NCBI GenBank assembly: GCA_020438845.1
Contig: JAGQTV010000092.1
Location: 1-51,912 of the forward strand
DNA: 51,912 nucleotides
Direction: 5' to 3'
Source of the DNA: Mycobacterium sp.
Lineage (GTDB): Bacteria > Actinomycetota > Actinomycetes > Mycobacteriales > Mycobacteriaceae
Made by a program: the position numbers and the translations under genes. Under the pieces are notes generated by a model that made no database searches, was not told the origin of the DNA, and saw nothing but the letters and a program-made list of their open reading frames with translations. Every line of letters begins with the position of its first letter. The stretch's first letter is position 1. This document shows, piece after piece, positions 31,482-41,526 of the stretch.

Positions 31482-33956
31482 ATGTCGGAACGGCGGCCGG
31501 CCGGTCGCACCATCATCAGGATGGCGTGGAGTTGTCTGCTGGCCAGCGTGGTCGTCGCAGCGCTCCTGTTCCCTGTCGTCGGCGGGGTGGCGTTGATGTC
31601 CAATCGGGCCTCCGACATCGTGGCCAACGGTTCGGCTCAACTCCTCGACGGTGAAATCCCCGCGGTAAGCACCATGGTCGACGCCAAGGGCAACACCATC
31701 GCCTGGTTGTACTCCCAGCGCCGGTTCGAAGTACCCACCGACAAGATCGCCGACACGATGAAGTTGGCCATCGTCTCCATCGAGGACAAGAGGTTCGACG
31801 AGCACAACGGCGTCGACTGGAAGGGAACCCTGACCGGCCTGGCCGGTTACGCGTCGGGGGATCTGGGCACCCGCGGCGGATCGACCATCGAGCAGCAGTA
31901 CATCAAGAACTACCAGTTGCTGGTGGCGGCCCAAACCGATGCGGAGAGGCGCGCCGCGGTGGAACCCACTCCGGCTCGCAAGCTGCGCGAGATCCGGATG
32001 GCCCTGACGCTGGACAAGACCCTGAGCAAACCGGAGATCCTCACCCGCTACCTCAATTTGGTGTCCTTCGGCAACAACGCCTTCGGCGTCCAGGATGCTG
32101 CCCAGACCTACTTCGGCGTCGACGCCTCCGAACTCAACTGGCAGCAGGCCGCTCTGCTGGCAGGTCTTGTTCAATCGACCACCGCACTGAACCCCTACAC
32201 CAACCCCGACGGCGCGCTGGTCCGCCGCAACCTGGTCCTCGACACCATGATTGCCCAATTGCCCGATAAAGCCAGTGAACTGCGCGCGGCGAAACAAGCC
32301 CCGCTGGGCATCCTGCCACGGCCCAATGAACTGCCCCGCGGTTGCATCGCCGCGGGCGATCGGGCGTTCTTCTGCGACTACGCCCAGGAGTACCTCGCCC
32401 GCGCCGGGCTCAGCAAAGAGCAGGTCGCCAAGGGCGGCTACCTGATCAGGACCACGCTGGACCCCGACGTGCAGTCGCAGGTCAAGAAATCGGTGGACTC
32501 ACTCGCCTCGCCGGACCTCCAGGGCGTCGCCAGCGTGATGAACCTGCTGCTGCCGGGCAAGACCAGCCATCCCCTCATCGCGATGGTGAGCAACCGCACC
32601 TACGGCCTGGAACCGGGCCAGACCGTTCAACCTCAACCGTTCTCGCTGGTCGGGGACGGCGCGGGTTCGATCTTCAAGATTTTCACCACCGCGGCCGCAA
32701 TGGATCTGGGCCTGGGCAGCAGTGCGATCCTCGACGTGCCTGCGCGGTTCGATACCCGAGGCCTCGGTGAGGGCGGGGTCAGGGGATGCCCGAAAGAAAC
32801 CTGGTGCGTGGAGAATTACCGGGACCCCCGAAACCTGACGATGAGTGTCACCGAGGCGCTGGCGAAGTCGCCGAACACGGCGTTCGCCAAGCTGATCTCT
32901 CAGGTGGGGGTCTCGCGAACTGTTGACATGGCCGTACGACTCGGGTTGCGCTCCTATGCCGAGCCAGGGACCGCGCACGCCTACAACCCCGACAACAACG
33001 AGAGCCTGGCCGACTTCATCAAGCGCCAGAACATCGGTTCTTTCACCCTGGGCCCGTTCGAGGTAAACCCGCTGGAACTGGCCAATGTTGCGGCCACGTT
33101 GGCCTCGGGTGGCATGTGGTGTCCCCCCAACCCGATTGACAAGGTTTTCGACCGCCGCGGCAATGAGGTTTCAGTTCGCGCCGAGGCCTGCGAGCAGGTG
33201 GTGCCGGAGGGGCTGGCCAACACCCTGTCCAACGCACTGAGCCGCGATGTCATCAACGGCACCGCTTCGGGGGCAGCCGGTTCGGTGGGCTGGACTCTGC
33301 CGATGTCGGCAAAGACCGGCACAACGGAAGCGCACCGATCCTCGGGCTTCCTCGGCTACACCAACCGCTACGCCGCGGCGAACTACATCTACGACGATTC
33401 CCCCGATCCCACCGACCTGTGCTCATTCCCGCTTCGCCAGTGCTGGGACGGCAACCTCTTCGGCGGCAATGAGCCCGCCGAGACCTGGTTCTCGGCGATC
33501 AGCCCCATCGCCGAGAATTTCGGTGAGGTGGAGATGCCGCCGAACGACCCGCGTTACGTGGAAGGCGCGCCCAGCTCGCGGGTGCCCAACGTCAACGGGA
33601 TGAGTCAGGACAAGGCTCGCGAAGAGTTGCGCACCGCCGGCTTCCAGGTTGCCGACCAGGTGAGCATGCAGAACAGCACCAGCTCGGCGGGCACCGTCGT
33701 CGGAACCTCACCGCGTGGGCAAACCGTCCCCGGCATCATCGTCACCTTGTTGGTCAGCAACGGCATTGCACCGCCACCGCCGCCCCCACCATCGCCGCCG
33801 CCAGGAGCGCCGCCGCCGCCCGGAGCTCCTGGGCTTCCAGGGATGCCGGAAATTGGTTCGACGGTCGTCGAGATCCCTGGCCTTCCGCCCATCACGATTC
33901 CGGTGATCGCCCCTCCGCCCCCGCCTCCAGATCAGGGTGCACCGCCACCGCCGTAA
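31482..33956 (+). CDS. ponA2: bifunctional penicillin-binding protein, class A (PonA2)
   Basis: An 824-aa peptidoglycan synthase. A cytoplasmic tail and membrane helix (residues about 10-35) lead to the glycosyltransferase domain (SIEDKRFDEHNGVDWKGT, GGSTIEQQYIKNYQ), then the transpeptidase (GAGSIFKIFTTAA with the Ser/Lys, SPNTAF, AKTGTTEAH). One PASTA domain (VPNVNGMSQDKAREEL) and a proline-rich tail complete it. M. tuberculosis PonA2 (810 aa) is the counterpart. The proline-rich tail carries a run of PPPP units. Confidence 0.96.
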   Translation: MSERRPAGRTIIRMAWSCLLASVVVAALLFPVVGGVALMSNRASDIVANGSAQLLDGEIPAVSTMVDAKGNTIAWLYSQRRFEVPTDKIADTMKLAIVSIEDKRFDEHNGVDWKGTLTGLAGYASGDLGTRGGSTIEQQYIKNYQLLVAAQTDAERRAAVEPTPARKLREIRMALTLDKTLSKPEILTRYLNLVSFGNNAFGVQDAAQTYFGVDASELNWQQAALLAGLVQSTTALNPYTNPDGALVRRNLVLDTMIAQLPDKASELRAAKQAPLGILPRPNELPRGCIAAGDRAFFCDYAQEYLARAGLSKEQVAKGGYLIRTTLDPDVQSQVKKSVDSLASPDLQGVASVMNLLLPGKTSHPLIAMVSNRTYGLEPGQTVQPQPFSLVGDGAGSIFKIFTTAAAMDLGLGSSAILDVPARFDTRGLGEGGVRGCPKETWCVENYRDPRNLTMSVTEALAKSPNTAFAKLISQVGVSRTVDMAVRLGLRSYAEPGTAHAYNPDNNESLADFIKRQNIGSFTLGPFEVNPLELANVAATLASGGMWCPPNPIDKVFDRRGNEVSVRAEACEQVVPEGLANTLSNALSRDVINGTASGAAGSVGWTLPMSAKTGTTEAHRSSGFLGYTNRYAAANYIYDDSPDPTDLCSFPLRQCWDGNLFGGNEPAETWFSAISPIAENFGEVEMPPNDPRYVEGAPSSRVPNVNGMSQDKAREELRTAGFQVADQVSMQNSTSSAGTVVGTSPRGQTVPGIIVTLLVSNGIAPPPPPPPSPPPGAPPPPGAPGLPGMPEIGSTVVEIPGLPPITIPVIAPPPPPPDQGAPPPP

Positions 33957-34005
33957 TGCTGTCCAGGACGATTCATCTGGCGCCAACTGGCAGTAGTCTT
34001 TCTAC

Positions 34006-34959
34006 ATGGCTGCTCCTGCCCTGAAATCGTCAGCCATCGCCGCGGTCGGGTCCGCCGCGGCGGCGGTCGGCTATGCAACGGTGATCGAACGCAATGCTTT
34101 CGTCGTGCGCGAAGTAACGATGCCCGTCCTCACCCCGGGCTCGACGCCACTGCGGGTGCTGCACCTCAGCGACATCCACATGCGCCCAGCCCAGCGCCAC
34201 AAGCAGGCCTGGCTGCGGGAACTGGCCGGCTGGGAGCCCGACCTGGTGGTCAACACCGGCGACAACCTGGCCCACCCCAAGGCGGTTCCGTCGGTGGTGC
34301 AATCGCTGGGGGACCTGCTGTCGGTTCCGGGGCTCTTCGTGTTCGGCAGCAATGACTACTTCGCTCCGAAGTTGAAGAATCCGGCGAAATACCTCATCGA
34401 CTCCGGCCACCGCTCGCACGGCAAACCGCTGCCCTGGCAGGATCTGCGAGCCGCATTCACCGAGCGAGGCTGGCTGGATATGACCCACAACCGCCGCGAA
34501 GTGGAGGTGGCAGGGCTGACGATCGCCGCTGCGGGCGTCGACGACGCACACCTCGGCCGCGACCGCTACGACACCATCGCCGGTCGAGCGAACCCCGCAG
34601 CAAACCTGACCCTCGGGGTAACCCACGCGCCGTACACGAGGGTCCTCGACCGCTTCGCCGCCGACGGCTATCAGTTGGTGATGGCCGGTCACACTCACGG
34701 CGGACAGTTGTGCCTGCCGTTCTACGGGGCGCTGGTGACGAACTGCGACATCGACCGCACCCGGGTCAAAGGCCCATCGCACTGGGGCGCAAACACCGCC
34801 CTGTACGTTTCGGCGGGCATCGGCACTTCGCCCTTCGCGCCGTTCCGGTTCTGCTGCCGACCAGAAGCAACACTGCTGACCCTGGTCGCAGCGCCCACCG
34901 GCGGACGCGACCCGGAGCGGGTGTTGGTGCGATCGACTCCCACAGCCTCGGTGGGATAG
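34006..34959 (+). CDS. metallophosphoesterase (Rv3683-like)
   Basis: A 317-aa calcineurin-like phosphoesterase. Metal-binding motifs [25 protein letters not shown] and [10 protein letters not shown] are in order. An N-terminal hydrophobic segment ([17 protein letters not shown]) may anchor it to the membrane, as in YkuE-type enzymes. Substrate unknown. The following cysteine desulfhydrase gene starts 5 bases after the stop. Confidence 0.9.
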   Translation: MAAPALKSSAIAAVGSAAAAVGYATVIERNAFVVREVTMPVLTPGSTPLRVLHLSDIHMRPAQRHKQAWLRELAGWEPDLVVNTGDNLAHPKAVPSVVQSLGDLLSVPGLFVFGSNDYFAPKLKNPAKYLIDSGHRSHGKPLPWQDLRAAFTERGWLDMTHNRREVEVAGLTIAAAGVDDAHLGRDRYDTIAGRANPAANLTLGVTHAPYTRVLDRFAADGYQLVMAGHTHGGQLCLPFYGALVTNCDIDRTRVKGPSHWGANTALYVSAGIGTSPFAPFRFCCRPEATLLTLVAAPTGGRDPERVLVRSTPTASVG

Positions 34960-34964
34960 ACGCC

Positions 34965-36131
34965 GTGGCCGCCGGCTACCGGACAGCCTGTCACGGCCGG
35001 CCCCACAAATGGGTCAACGAGGCCGTCCGGCTCATCGAGGCAGACAGGCGGCGCAGCGCCGACACCCATCTGTTGCGATATCCGCTGCCGTCATCCTGGG
35101 CTGATCGGGTCGACGTCGCGCTGTATCTCAAGGACGAGTCCACCCACATCACCGGCAGCCTGAAGCATCGGCTGGCGCGGTCGCTGTTTCTCTACGGGTT
35201 GTGCAATGGCTGGATCACCGAAGGCACGACGGTAGTGGAGGCGTCGTCGGGCTCGACAGCGGTCTCGGAAGCCTACTTCGCCGCCTTGTTGGGCTTGCCC
35301 TTCATCGCTGTGATGCCGAGATCGACCAGTAACTCCAAGGTAGCGCTTATCGAATCACAAGGTGGCAGTTGTCGTTTCGTCGAGGAATCCGGTCAGGTCT
35401 ATGCCGAGGCTCAGCGGCTGGCGGACCAGGCCGGCGGGCATTTCCTGGACCAGTTCACCAACGCCGAACGGGCTACCGACTGGCGCGGGAACAACAATAT
35501 CGCCGAGTCGATCCACGCCCAGATGGAAGCGGAGCGCCATCCTGTCCCGGCCTGGATAGTGGTGGGAGCGGGCACCGGGGGAACCAGTGCCACCATCGGC
35601 CGACACATTCAGTACCGCCGACACAAGACCCGGTTGTGTGTCGTGGACCCGGAGAACTCGGCCTTCTTTCCCGCGTATGCCACCGGGCGAACCGACGTCG
35701 TCACCGGAGGGTCCTCACGTATCGAGGGCATCGGCAGGCCACGCGTGGAGCCATCCTTCCTGCCCGGCGTGATCGACCGGATGGTCTGCATACCCGACGC
35801 CGCATCGGTGGCCGGTGCCCATCACGTCTCCCGCGTCATGGGGCGCCGGGTGGGCCCCTCCACCGGGACGAACATCTGGGGCGCATTCGGCCTGCTGGCC
35901 GAGATGGTCGCTGCCGGGGCCGGCGGATCGGTGGTGACCCTGATCTGCGACAGCGGCGAGCGCTACGCCGACACCTACTTCGATGACCGCTGGCTCGCGG
36001 CACACGATCTGGCACCCAACGGCTACACCGAAGTGCTGACCGACTTCGAGCGGTCCTGCACCTGGCCGGCACCGGAGTCGGTCACCGATGCACCCAAGGC
36101 CGTTTCGTTCGGCGGTGTGTCGGTGCGATAG
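34965..36131 (+). CDS. cds1: PLP-dependent L-cysteine desulfhydrase (Rv3684/Cds1-like)
   Basis: A 388-aa cysteine synthase-fold enzyme. The PLP lysine is in [14 protein letters not shown], the phosphate-binding glycines in [14 protein letters not shown], and the substrate loop [15 protein letters not shown]. tuberculosis Rv3684 (Cds1) degrades L-cysteine to H2S, pyruvate and ammonia. GTG at 34965 is the first start after the phosphoesterase; the true start may be later since M. tuberculosis Cds1 has about 346 residues. It precedes tRNA-Pro. Confidence 0.88.
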   Translation: MAAGYRTACHGRPHKWVNEAVRLIEADRRRSADTHLLRYPLPSSWADRVDVALYLKDESTHITGSLKHRLARSLFLYGLCNGWITEGTTVVEASSGSTAVSEAYFAALLGLPFIAVMPRSTSNSKVALIESQGGSCRFVEESGQVYAEAQRLADQAGGHFLDQFTNAERATDWRGNNNIAESIHAQMEAERHPVPAWIVVGAGTGGTSATIGRHIQYRRHKTRLCVVDPENSAFFPAYATGRTDVVTGGSSRIEGIGRPRVEPSFLPGVIDRMVCIPDAASVAGAHHVSRVMGRRVGPSTGTNIWGAFGLLAEMVAAGAGGSVVTLICDSGERYADTYFDDRWLAAHDLAPNGYTEVLTDFERSCTWPAPESVTDAPKAVSFGGVSVR

Positions 36132-36148
36132 GCTGTCGAAGCTTCACG

Positions 36149-36223
<75 letters not shown>

Positions 36224-36237
36224 TGTGTAATGGCTGG

Positions 36238-36260
36238 TAGATGCCCTATCTGGGCATCTA
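36238..36260. terminator. hairpin at the left junction of the element
   Basis: TAGATGCCC (36238-36246) pairs exactly with GGGCATCTA (36252-36260) around a 5-base loop. It overlaps the integrase stop codon and lies 15 bases after the tRNA, so it could end both the tRNA transcript and the integrase message. Confidence 0.5.
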
Positions 36261-37502
36261 GCTACTTCGCGCTTCTCCATCCGTCCGCAGTGCGTCCGCA
36301 GCAGTCGCACGAGCCGCCGTCGCGGCGGCGTCGAGCGCGGTGGCCACAGCCTCAAGGTCGTCGGGAAAAAGGTCCGCGTAGGTGTCCAGCGTCAGTGCTG
36401 CCGATTTGTGCCCGAGCATCGTCTGAACCGCCTTGGGGAGCGCACCCCCGCTGATGGCCAACGAGGCGGCGGTGTGCCGTAGGTCATGTGGTGTCACCCA
36501 AGGGAACTCCGGGGTACCAGCGTCGCCGGTGCGATCCCGTTCTTCCGCCCTGATCGCATCGATTCGCTCCTGACATAGAAGGACAGCTGGACGAAAGATC
36601 CGAGGCCGGAAGGTCGAAACACGAAGCACTTCTGAGCGGGCCGAGGTGAAGACCAGATCGCGCCTGTTCTTCCCCACCATCAATGCGGCCAACTCGGGGA
36701 CGAGAAAATTCGGGATGGGCACAGAACGCCGCTCATGGGTCTTGGCGCTCGACCACACCAGTTTGCCCCGGACCTCGGCGACGGCTGCGACGACATTGAC
36801 GCGGCGGCGCAGCATGTCGAAGTTCTCCACGCGCAGGGCGGCCATCTCGCCCCATCGGAGGCCGGTGTAGGCCAGGAATCGGACTACCTCAGGGTTGGAC
36901 TCCACTGACTGAGCCAACAACTCGACCTGGGCGTGAGTGAGGTAGCCGCGCTGTTGATGAACTCGCCGTGGTGCCTTCACACCGGTGCACGGATTGCGCG
37001 CAATCCGACGATCCTCTACGGCCTGCTCAAGAGTCATACGCAGCACGCCCAGTGCGTTCTCGATGGTCGCCACTCCATTACCCGCACCGACCATCTCGCT
37101 TACCCAGGTCCGGACGGCAGAAGTCCTGACATCGGCGACCATGACCGACTCCCATCTCGCGGCGACGTGGGCCCTCCAGGTCACGACACGGGTTTCCGCC
37201 GTAGTGGCTTTCAGGTGGCTGCAGGACTTCGACCACTGGTCGTGCACCTGGCCGACAGTGAGCTGCCCGGCGGTGGGTGCAACATAGGTGCCGGTCACCA
37301 AAGTGGAAGTGACTTGATCAAGCCACTGCCGGGCGTCGGTCTTTCGACCGAACCCCTTGGCGTGCTCCCGGCCCGCGTCGTCAACGTAGCGGGCACGCCA
37401 GCGCATGCCTTTGCCCGCAGTCGCCGAGGGGGTTCCGTCGGCCTTCGTCCAGCGATCCTCTATACCTGCACGCCGGTTGCGCCGCTGCCCGTGGGCCGTC
37501 AA
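36258..37502 (-). CDS. int: tyrosine integrase
   Basis: A 414-aa phage-type site-specific recombinase. N-terminal AP2-like DNA-binding segment ([20 protein letters not shown]) and SAM-like core-binding domain (about 80-175), then the catalytic domain. Catalytic residues are visible: R216 (TGLRWGE), K254 ([10 protein letters not shown]), H339 and R342 (PHDLRH), H365 (MLGHK), Y375 (DTYADLF). It is transcribed toward the tRNA, with its end 35 bases from attL, the usual arrangement for tRNA-integrating elements. No strong start site was identified upstream of 37502. Confidence 0.94.
   Translation of the reverse strand: MTAHGQRRNRRAGIEDRWTKADGTPSATAGKGMRWRARYVDDAGREHAKGFGRKTDARQWLDQVTSTLVTGTYVAPTAGQLTVGQVHDQWSKSCSHLKATTAETRVVTWRAHVAARWESVMVADVRTSAVRTWVSEMVGAGNGVATIENALGVLRMTLEQAVEDRRIARNPCTGVKAPRRVHQQRGYLTHAQVELLAQSVESNPEVVRFLAYTGLRWGEMAALRVENFDMLRRRVNVVAAVAEVRGKLVWSSAKTHERRSVPIPNFLVPELAALMVGKNRRDLVFTSARSEVLRVSTFRPRIFRPAVLLCQERIDAIRAEERDRTGDAGTPEFPWVTPHDLRHTAASLAISGGALPKAVQTMLGHKSAALTLDTYADLFPDDLEAVATALDAAATAARATAADALRTDGEARSS
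36280..36301. repeat. left arm-type repeat (candidate integrase arm site)
   Basis: Two tandem GTCCGCAG units in 22 bases starting TCCGTCCGCAG. The same 22 bases recur at 45787-45808 near the right end, in the same orientation. The left copy lies in the 3' end of the integrase gene. Confidence 0.6.
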
Positions 37503-37728
37503 TCAAGTCTCCATTCGACTGTATTCACCCGAAGCCGCGTAGCACGTCTCCCCTAAATCGGAACCGAAGTCTAGCCATGCCGTCAGAAGTTTCTGCGGTG
37601 CTCGCACTTGCATGCACCACGCCGAACAGCCATTTCGACCTGCACTCTGTAAATTTCGGTCTCCCAATCCACAAGAGACGACTGGCGCTAGTCGCGTTGG
37701 TCAACACCAAGTGGAAAGGGCAACGAAG

Positions 37729-37971
37729 TTGACCGAAACCAAATTCCCGGAAAGGGTTTCGACCCCCGAGACCACCAAGCCGGATGAAATCCTGAGTACC
37801 GCAGACGTCGCCAGAGAATGGCCGTTTGCTGTCGGGACTCTGCGCTATTACCGGCAAATGGGCATCGGCCCAGCCAGCTTCAAACTTGGCGGGCGACGGG
37901 TCGTTTACCGGCGTTCCGAGGTCGAGCGCTGGATCGCCGAGCAGGAGGCTGGCTCAACAAGAGGTGGGTGA
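37729..37971 (+). CDS. xis: excisionase-type helix-turn-helix protein
   Basis: An 80-aa protein with a MerR-like/excisionase winged helix: LSTADVAREWPFAVGTLRYYRQMG then FKLGGRRVVYRRSEVERWIAEQ. It should bind the attachment arms and direct excision. A TTG start at 37729 follows GGAAAGGGC; a GTG start would be further upstream in a frame lacking support. Its stop overlaps the start of rep (GTGA), showing a coupled xis-rep operon. Confidence 0.88.
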   Translation: MTETKFPERVSTPETTKPDEILSTADVAREWPFAVGTLRYYRQMGIGPASFKLGGRRVVYRRSEVERWIAEQEAGSTRGG

Positions 37972-38816
37972 TACGAGGCAACCCCACCAGCTCCACGAGA
38001 TCCAACATGTCTGCCAATGGCGACTACCGAATCGCACTGCGAGACTTCGGGAAATCGTTGAGTGATGACCACCGCCTCAAGCGGTGCGGCAAGAAGATCA
38101 GGCGCGGCGACAACAGACGCGCAGATGCTGTCCTGGACACAACCCTGTACTGCGGCCGCGTATGGCAATGCCCGGTGTGCGGCCAGCACGCCGCTCAAGT
38201 CTTTGGCCGCAAACTAGAGAGGGTGTTCAGGTCGTGGACTGCACAGGGTGGCACGGTAGGCCTACTGACCCTTACCCAAAAGCACCACGAAATGGACGAA
38301 CTGGATCCCCTGTGGTCTCGTCAGGGTGCAGGCTGGAAGGCGATGGCGCGTGGCTCGGGTTGGCGGTCCGACAGGGTGATGTTCGGTGTGCGGGAGTTCG
38401 TCCGCATCACCGAGGTCGTCCATCATGCCCACCAGGGATGGAACGTCCACTTTCACGCACCGCTGCTCTTAGAGCATCCCATCGATGAGGCCGGGCTGGC
38501 TGAGCTGAAAGATCGCCTGACCACAAGATTTACGCGGTGCGTGGAGAATGCTGGCGGTGCGGCGACGGGGCCTGGTCAAGATCTTCAGCTTATACGTCCC
38601 GGCACCGAGAGCCGCATTGCCGGGTACCTTGCCAAGGGCACCACGGCGTCGTGGTCCGACGAATCACGAACCCCCCAGGCTATTTTGGCTGACTTGATGG
38701 AGAACGGCGAAGGCCTGGACATCTTCAAGGAGTTCAGCAGCGCAGTTAACTCGACGAAGCGCAGGCGGATCAGCCCATCTCAGAGCCTGGACGCCCTTAT
38801 GGGACTTCGACGATGA
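37968..38816 (+). CDS. rep: rolling-circle replication initiator
   Basis: A 282-aa HUH-type Rep. A cysteine pair in LYCGRVWQCPVCGQHAAQ may bind metal; motif I is VGLLTLTQKHHE; the HUH metal motif is WNVHFHAPLL; the catalytic tyrosine is probably in GYLAKGTT (Y-x-x-K). Such proteins nick a double-strand origin for excised-circle replication, as in pSAM2-like elements. The GTG at 37968 overlaps xis; an ATG at 38007 would also preserve the conserved part. Confidence 0.82.
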   Translation: MIRGNPTSSTRSNMSANGDYRIALRDFGKSLSDDHRLKRCGKKIRRGDNRRADAVLDTTLYCGRVWQCPVCGQHAAQVFGRKLERVFRSWTAQGGTVGLLTLTQKHHEMDELDPLWSRQGAGWKAMARGSGWRSDRVMFGVREFVRITEVVHHAHQGWNVHFHAPLLLEHPIDEAGLAELKDRLTTRFTRCVENAGGAATGPGQDLQLIRPGTESRIAGYLAKGTTASWSDESRTPQAILADLMENGEGLDIFKEFSSAVNSTKRRRISPSQSLDALMGLRR

Positions 38817-39006
38817 CCCTGCCGTTCATCATCTTTGCCGTCGGTGACCCCAGCGGTAATACTACGAACGCCAGGACTATCTCTTGATAGTTATGACGGA
38901 TAACTCGACCGCACCGCTAACACTCGTGCAGCGGCCCATCCGGGTTGGAATCCATTGCCAAGCTGAGGTATTGAACTCATATAGCCCACATCCAGAAGAT
39001 GACAAA

Positions 39007-39049
39007 TAAGTACAACGAAAGAAAGCCGGACTATTGCACTTTGTACTTA
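39007..39049. repeat. 9-bp inverted repeat in AT-rich DNA
   Basis: TAAGTACAA (39007-39015) and TTGTACTTA (39041-39049) are exact inverted copies, 25 bases apart, in the most AT-rich part of the element after rep. It might be an operator or part of an origin. Confidence 0.4.
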
Positions 39050-39061
39050 CGGGAGTGATTC

Positions 39062-39259
39062 CGTGCCGATTCCAGATTCCCGGGCGGTCCCGGACGGACA
39101 ACAAAACCGGAGGAGTTCGACTCCCTCATGAACGGCCTGGAGAACGAGGTCTTCGGGGTCTACGGCGACGACACCGTCGTCTACCCCGGCCACGGTGACG
39201 ACACCACGCTGGGCGAGGAGCGGCCCCGACTGGCGGAGTGGCGCGAGCGGGGTTGGTGA
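39062..39259 (+). pseudogene. C-terminal fragment of an MBL-fold hydrolase
   Basis: The frame reads RFPGGPGRTTKPEEFDSLM onward to VVYPGHGDDTTLGEERP and LAEWRERGW then stop. This is the end of a glyoxalase II-like MBL protein (the PGHG histidine motif is intact), but an in-frame stop precedes it and the N-terminal metal motif HxHxDH is absent. It is a remnant. Confidence 0.7.
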
Positions 39260-39537
39260 AGCTCCAGCCGAAGACGCGGGCCGCAGATGCGCTTTGAGCG
39301 GTTGATGGTGCGCAACTTCCAAAACGACCCAACCCTTGCCCAGCAGTACGACTAGGTGTAGCGATGTCCCCCGGCCGCCCATAGCCCCTTGCTATCGGTG
39401 AGGTTCCGATGATCCGGCGTCGGCAGGTTAAGCATCTCTCTCCGTGCGCCGCAGGCGGCAATTCCTGGCCTCTGGAAGGCCCGTAGAGCTGGCGCAGGCC
39501 AATCCCTCGGCCTCTTTACCCCGGCGGCGGCCAGCGC

Positions 39538-39745
39538 TCAGGAGATCGCGGTCGGGTGCCGGTCGACAGTAATCGACTGGCCGGTCGCGCAAGACTCAGG
39601 GTGCGGTCGGGCAGAGACAATGAACGCTGGGGCCTGGAGCCCACCCGGATCGTCTGGGTACCGGAACGAGGCGATGCGGTCGACGGTCTCGTCGACGTCG
39701 CTCGTCGAGATGCTGGTGTCGTGGCGGGGATTCGCTTCCGGCTCA
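39538..39745 (-). pseudogene. possible remnant, SDR-type C-terminus
   Basis: In the minus frame from about 39745 the translation contains DVDETVDRIASF and ends CATGQSITVDRHPTAIS. The TGQSITVD tail resembles the C-terminus of short-chain dehydrogenases, where TGQ-x-x-VDGG is normal. No complete gene can be read; identity is weak. Confidence 0.25.
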
Positions 39746-41479
39746 GATGCTGCTGACGGTGTTGCCGCCGGAGGTTTTGGACTGATACATGGCTATGTCG
39801 GCCCGCGCTGTCAGGTCCGTGACGGATTCGCCGGGGACCGCGAGGGTGGCCCCGATGCTCAGTGTCGCGTGGAGGGTGCTGCCGTTGTCGTGGATGGGTT
39901 CAGCGACGCGGGCCCGGATTTTCTCGGCGATATCGATGGCCTCATCAAGGTGGTGCAGACCCGGCAGCAGGACCAGAATCTCATCACCGCCGGTCCGCCC
40001 GACGGTGTCACCGTGGCGCACGCACCGAGAGATTCGGTCGGCAACGGTCCGCATGACCGTGTCGCCCACGTTGTGCCCCAGGGTGTCGTTGATGGTCTTG
40101 AAACGATCGACGTCGCAAAACAGCACGCCCAGTTCCGCCCCGGGGGTTCGGGCGCAGGTCAGGGCTGACTGGAGGCGACCCAGGGTTTCTGCCCGGTTTA
40201 CCAGTCCGGTGAGGGCGTCGAAGCGCGCCAACCGGTGGAGTTGCTGTTCGGCCTGGACCTCGTCATCGATGAGGCGCAACGTTGCGGCCACGCCGTCTTG
40301 GTTTCCGTCGGTGTCGTTGAAGGGCTGGGCGCGTAGGTCCAACCAGTGCACGATGCCATCCGCGCCGATCCCCCGGACGCGATGTTTGATCGCTTCGCCT
40401 CCGCTGACCTTGGCCATCAGGGCGGCCTGCTCGGCCAAGTCCTCCGGCGGCGCGTGGGCGAACACCTCGTGGCCCAGCCAGAACTCGGGCGGGGCACCCA
40501 GAGCCGCTTCGATGGACGGGGACACCCAGACCAGTTGGCCATCCCGGATGTGACAGACGATATCGGTGGAGTTTTCGGCCAGTAGCCGGTATCGCTCTTC
40601 TGAGGCCGCCAGGCGCTGCTGGACCTCGAAACGGTCCGTGACGTCCCGGTAGGTCATGCTCAGGTTGCCTTCCGGCGTCCGGGAACCCCGGATGTCATAG
40701 CGCAACGTCGTCCCGAGAATCCGGTTGAAGAACAGGAAATCGTCGAGTGCGACGGGCTCGCCGGTCTGCGTGCACCGTACGTACTGGGCCAGCAGCCCGG
40801 ACTGCTCGATGTTCGGAAACATCTGATCCAACGATCGTCCGATGAAGTCCTCCCGGCCCACGCCAAGATGCTCGCAGGCGGCGCGGTTGACATCGGCGAA
40901 GGTGAAGTCGGTGATGTGCCCGCTGCCCTCACAAACCGGCTGGAGCAAAATCTGAGGATCCAGCATGGCGTCGCTGACGGTACGCAGACGGGCCGCGTTG
41001 TCGCGTGCCCGAGCCAACGCTTGATCGCGAGCGCGCGTCGTTCGCGCCAGAGTGGCCGCCAGCGCACAGCCGACGACGCCCGCCACGAGGATCAGCAGGG
41101 ATCGCCGACCCATCTCGCCGACGTCGTAGCCCAGGTACTTCTCCGCCGGAACCGCGAACACCAGCGACACCACCGTCAATAATGCGGTGAGGGCAGGTCT
41201 GCCCAGCGCCGCCGAGGACACCACGGGGATCAGCAGGAACGCCGACAACGGCGTTCCCGGAGTGAGCAATTCCAAGCCCATGCCAGCCAACAAGGCAGCC
41301 CACAGAGCCCACATCTGCCAGTCGACAATCGGTCGCCGCACGCTCACACCGCCCTTCGGCCCGGTAATCACCGCTGCGAAGTATTCTGCGCGGCGAAGCG
41401 GGAATGCGAGGTCCCTATCCGCAGCCCAATCCGGCGACTTCTCGGTGGGATTCTCGCCGGGGTGGAGGCGGCCCGTCAC
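39743..41479 (-). CDS. membrane PAS-GGDEF protein (candidate diguanylate cyclase)
   Basis: A 578-aa signalling protein. About five membrane helices (residues 50-150), a coiled stretch, two PAS domains (about 170-285 and 295-405, the second with WVSPSIEAALG), and a C-terminal GGDEF domain. The signature is GGDEI, with the I-site RHGD five residues before it, FDALTGLVNRAE at its start, and CDVDRFKTINDTLGHNVGD. The c-di-GMP product is therefore likely; F to I at the last signature position occurs in active enzymes. Start GTG at 41479 is one of several choices. It is inside the element, which is unusual cargo. Confidence 0.85.
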   Translation of the reverse strand: MTGRLHPGENPTEKSPDWAADRDLAFPLRRAEYFAAVITGPKGGVSVRRPIVDWQMWALWAALLAGMGLELLTPGTPLSAFLLIPVVSSAALGRPALTALLTVVSLVFAVPAEKYLGYDVGEMGRRSLLILVAGVVGCALAATLARTTRARDQALARARDNAARLRTVSDAMLDPQILLQPVCEGSGHITDFTFADVNRAACEHLGVGREDFIGRSLDQMFPNIEQSGLLAQYVRCTQTGEPVALDDFLFFNRILGTTLRYDIRGSRTPEGNLSMTYRDVTDRFEVQQRLAASEERYRLLAENSTDIVCHIRDGQLVWVSPSIEAALGAPPEFWLGHEVFAHAPPEDLAEQAALMAKVSGGEAIKHRVRGIGADGIVHWLDLRAQPFNDTDGNQDGVAATLRLIDDEVQAEQQLHRLARFDALTGLVNRAETLGRLQSALTCARTPGAELGVLFCDVDRFKTINDTLGHNVGDTVMRTVADRISRCVRHGDTVGRTGGDEILVLLPGLHHLDEAIDIAEKIRARVAEPIHDNGSTLHATLSIGATLAVPGESVTDLTARADIAMYQSKTSGGNTVSSI

Positions 41480-41526
41480 ACCGAGTCGGGGACCTGCTGG
41501 TGGGTCAGGAACGTCCTGCCTCCGAC

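Noticed and set aside
33760-33950. Apparent short repeats of CCGCCG/CCACCG
   Set aside because: These are proline codons in the PonA2 tail, not a separate repeat.
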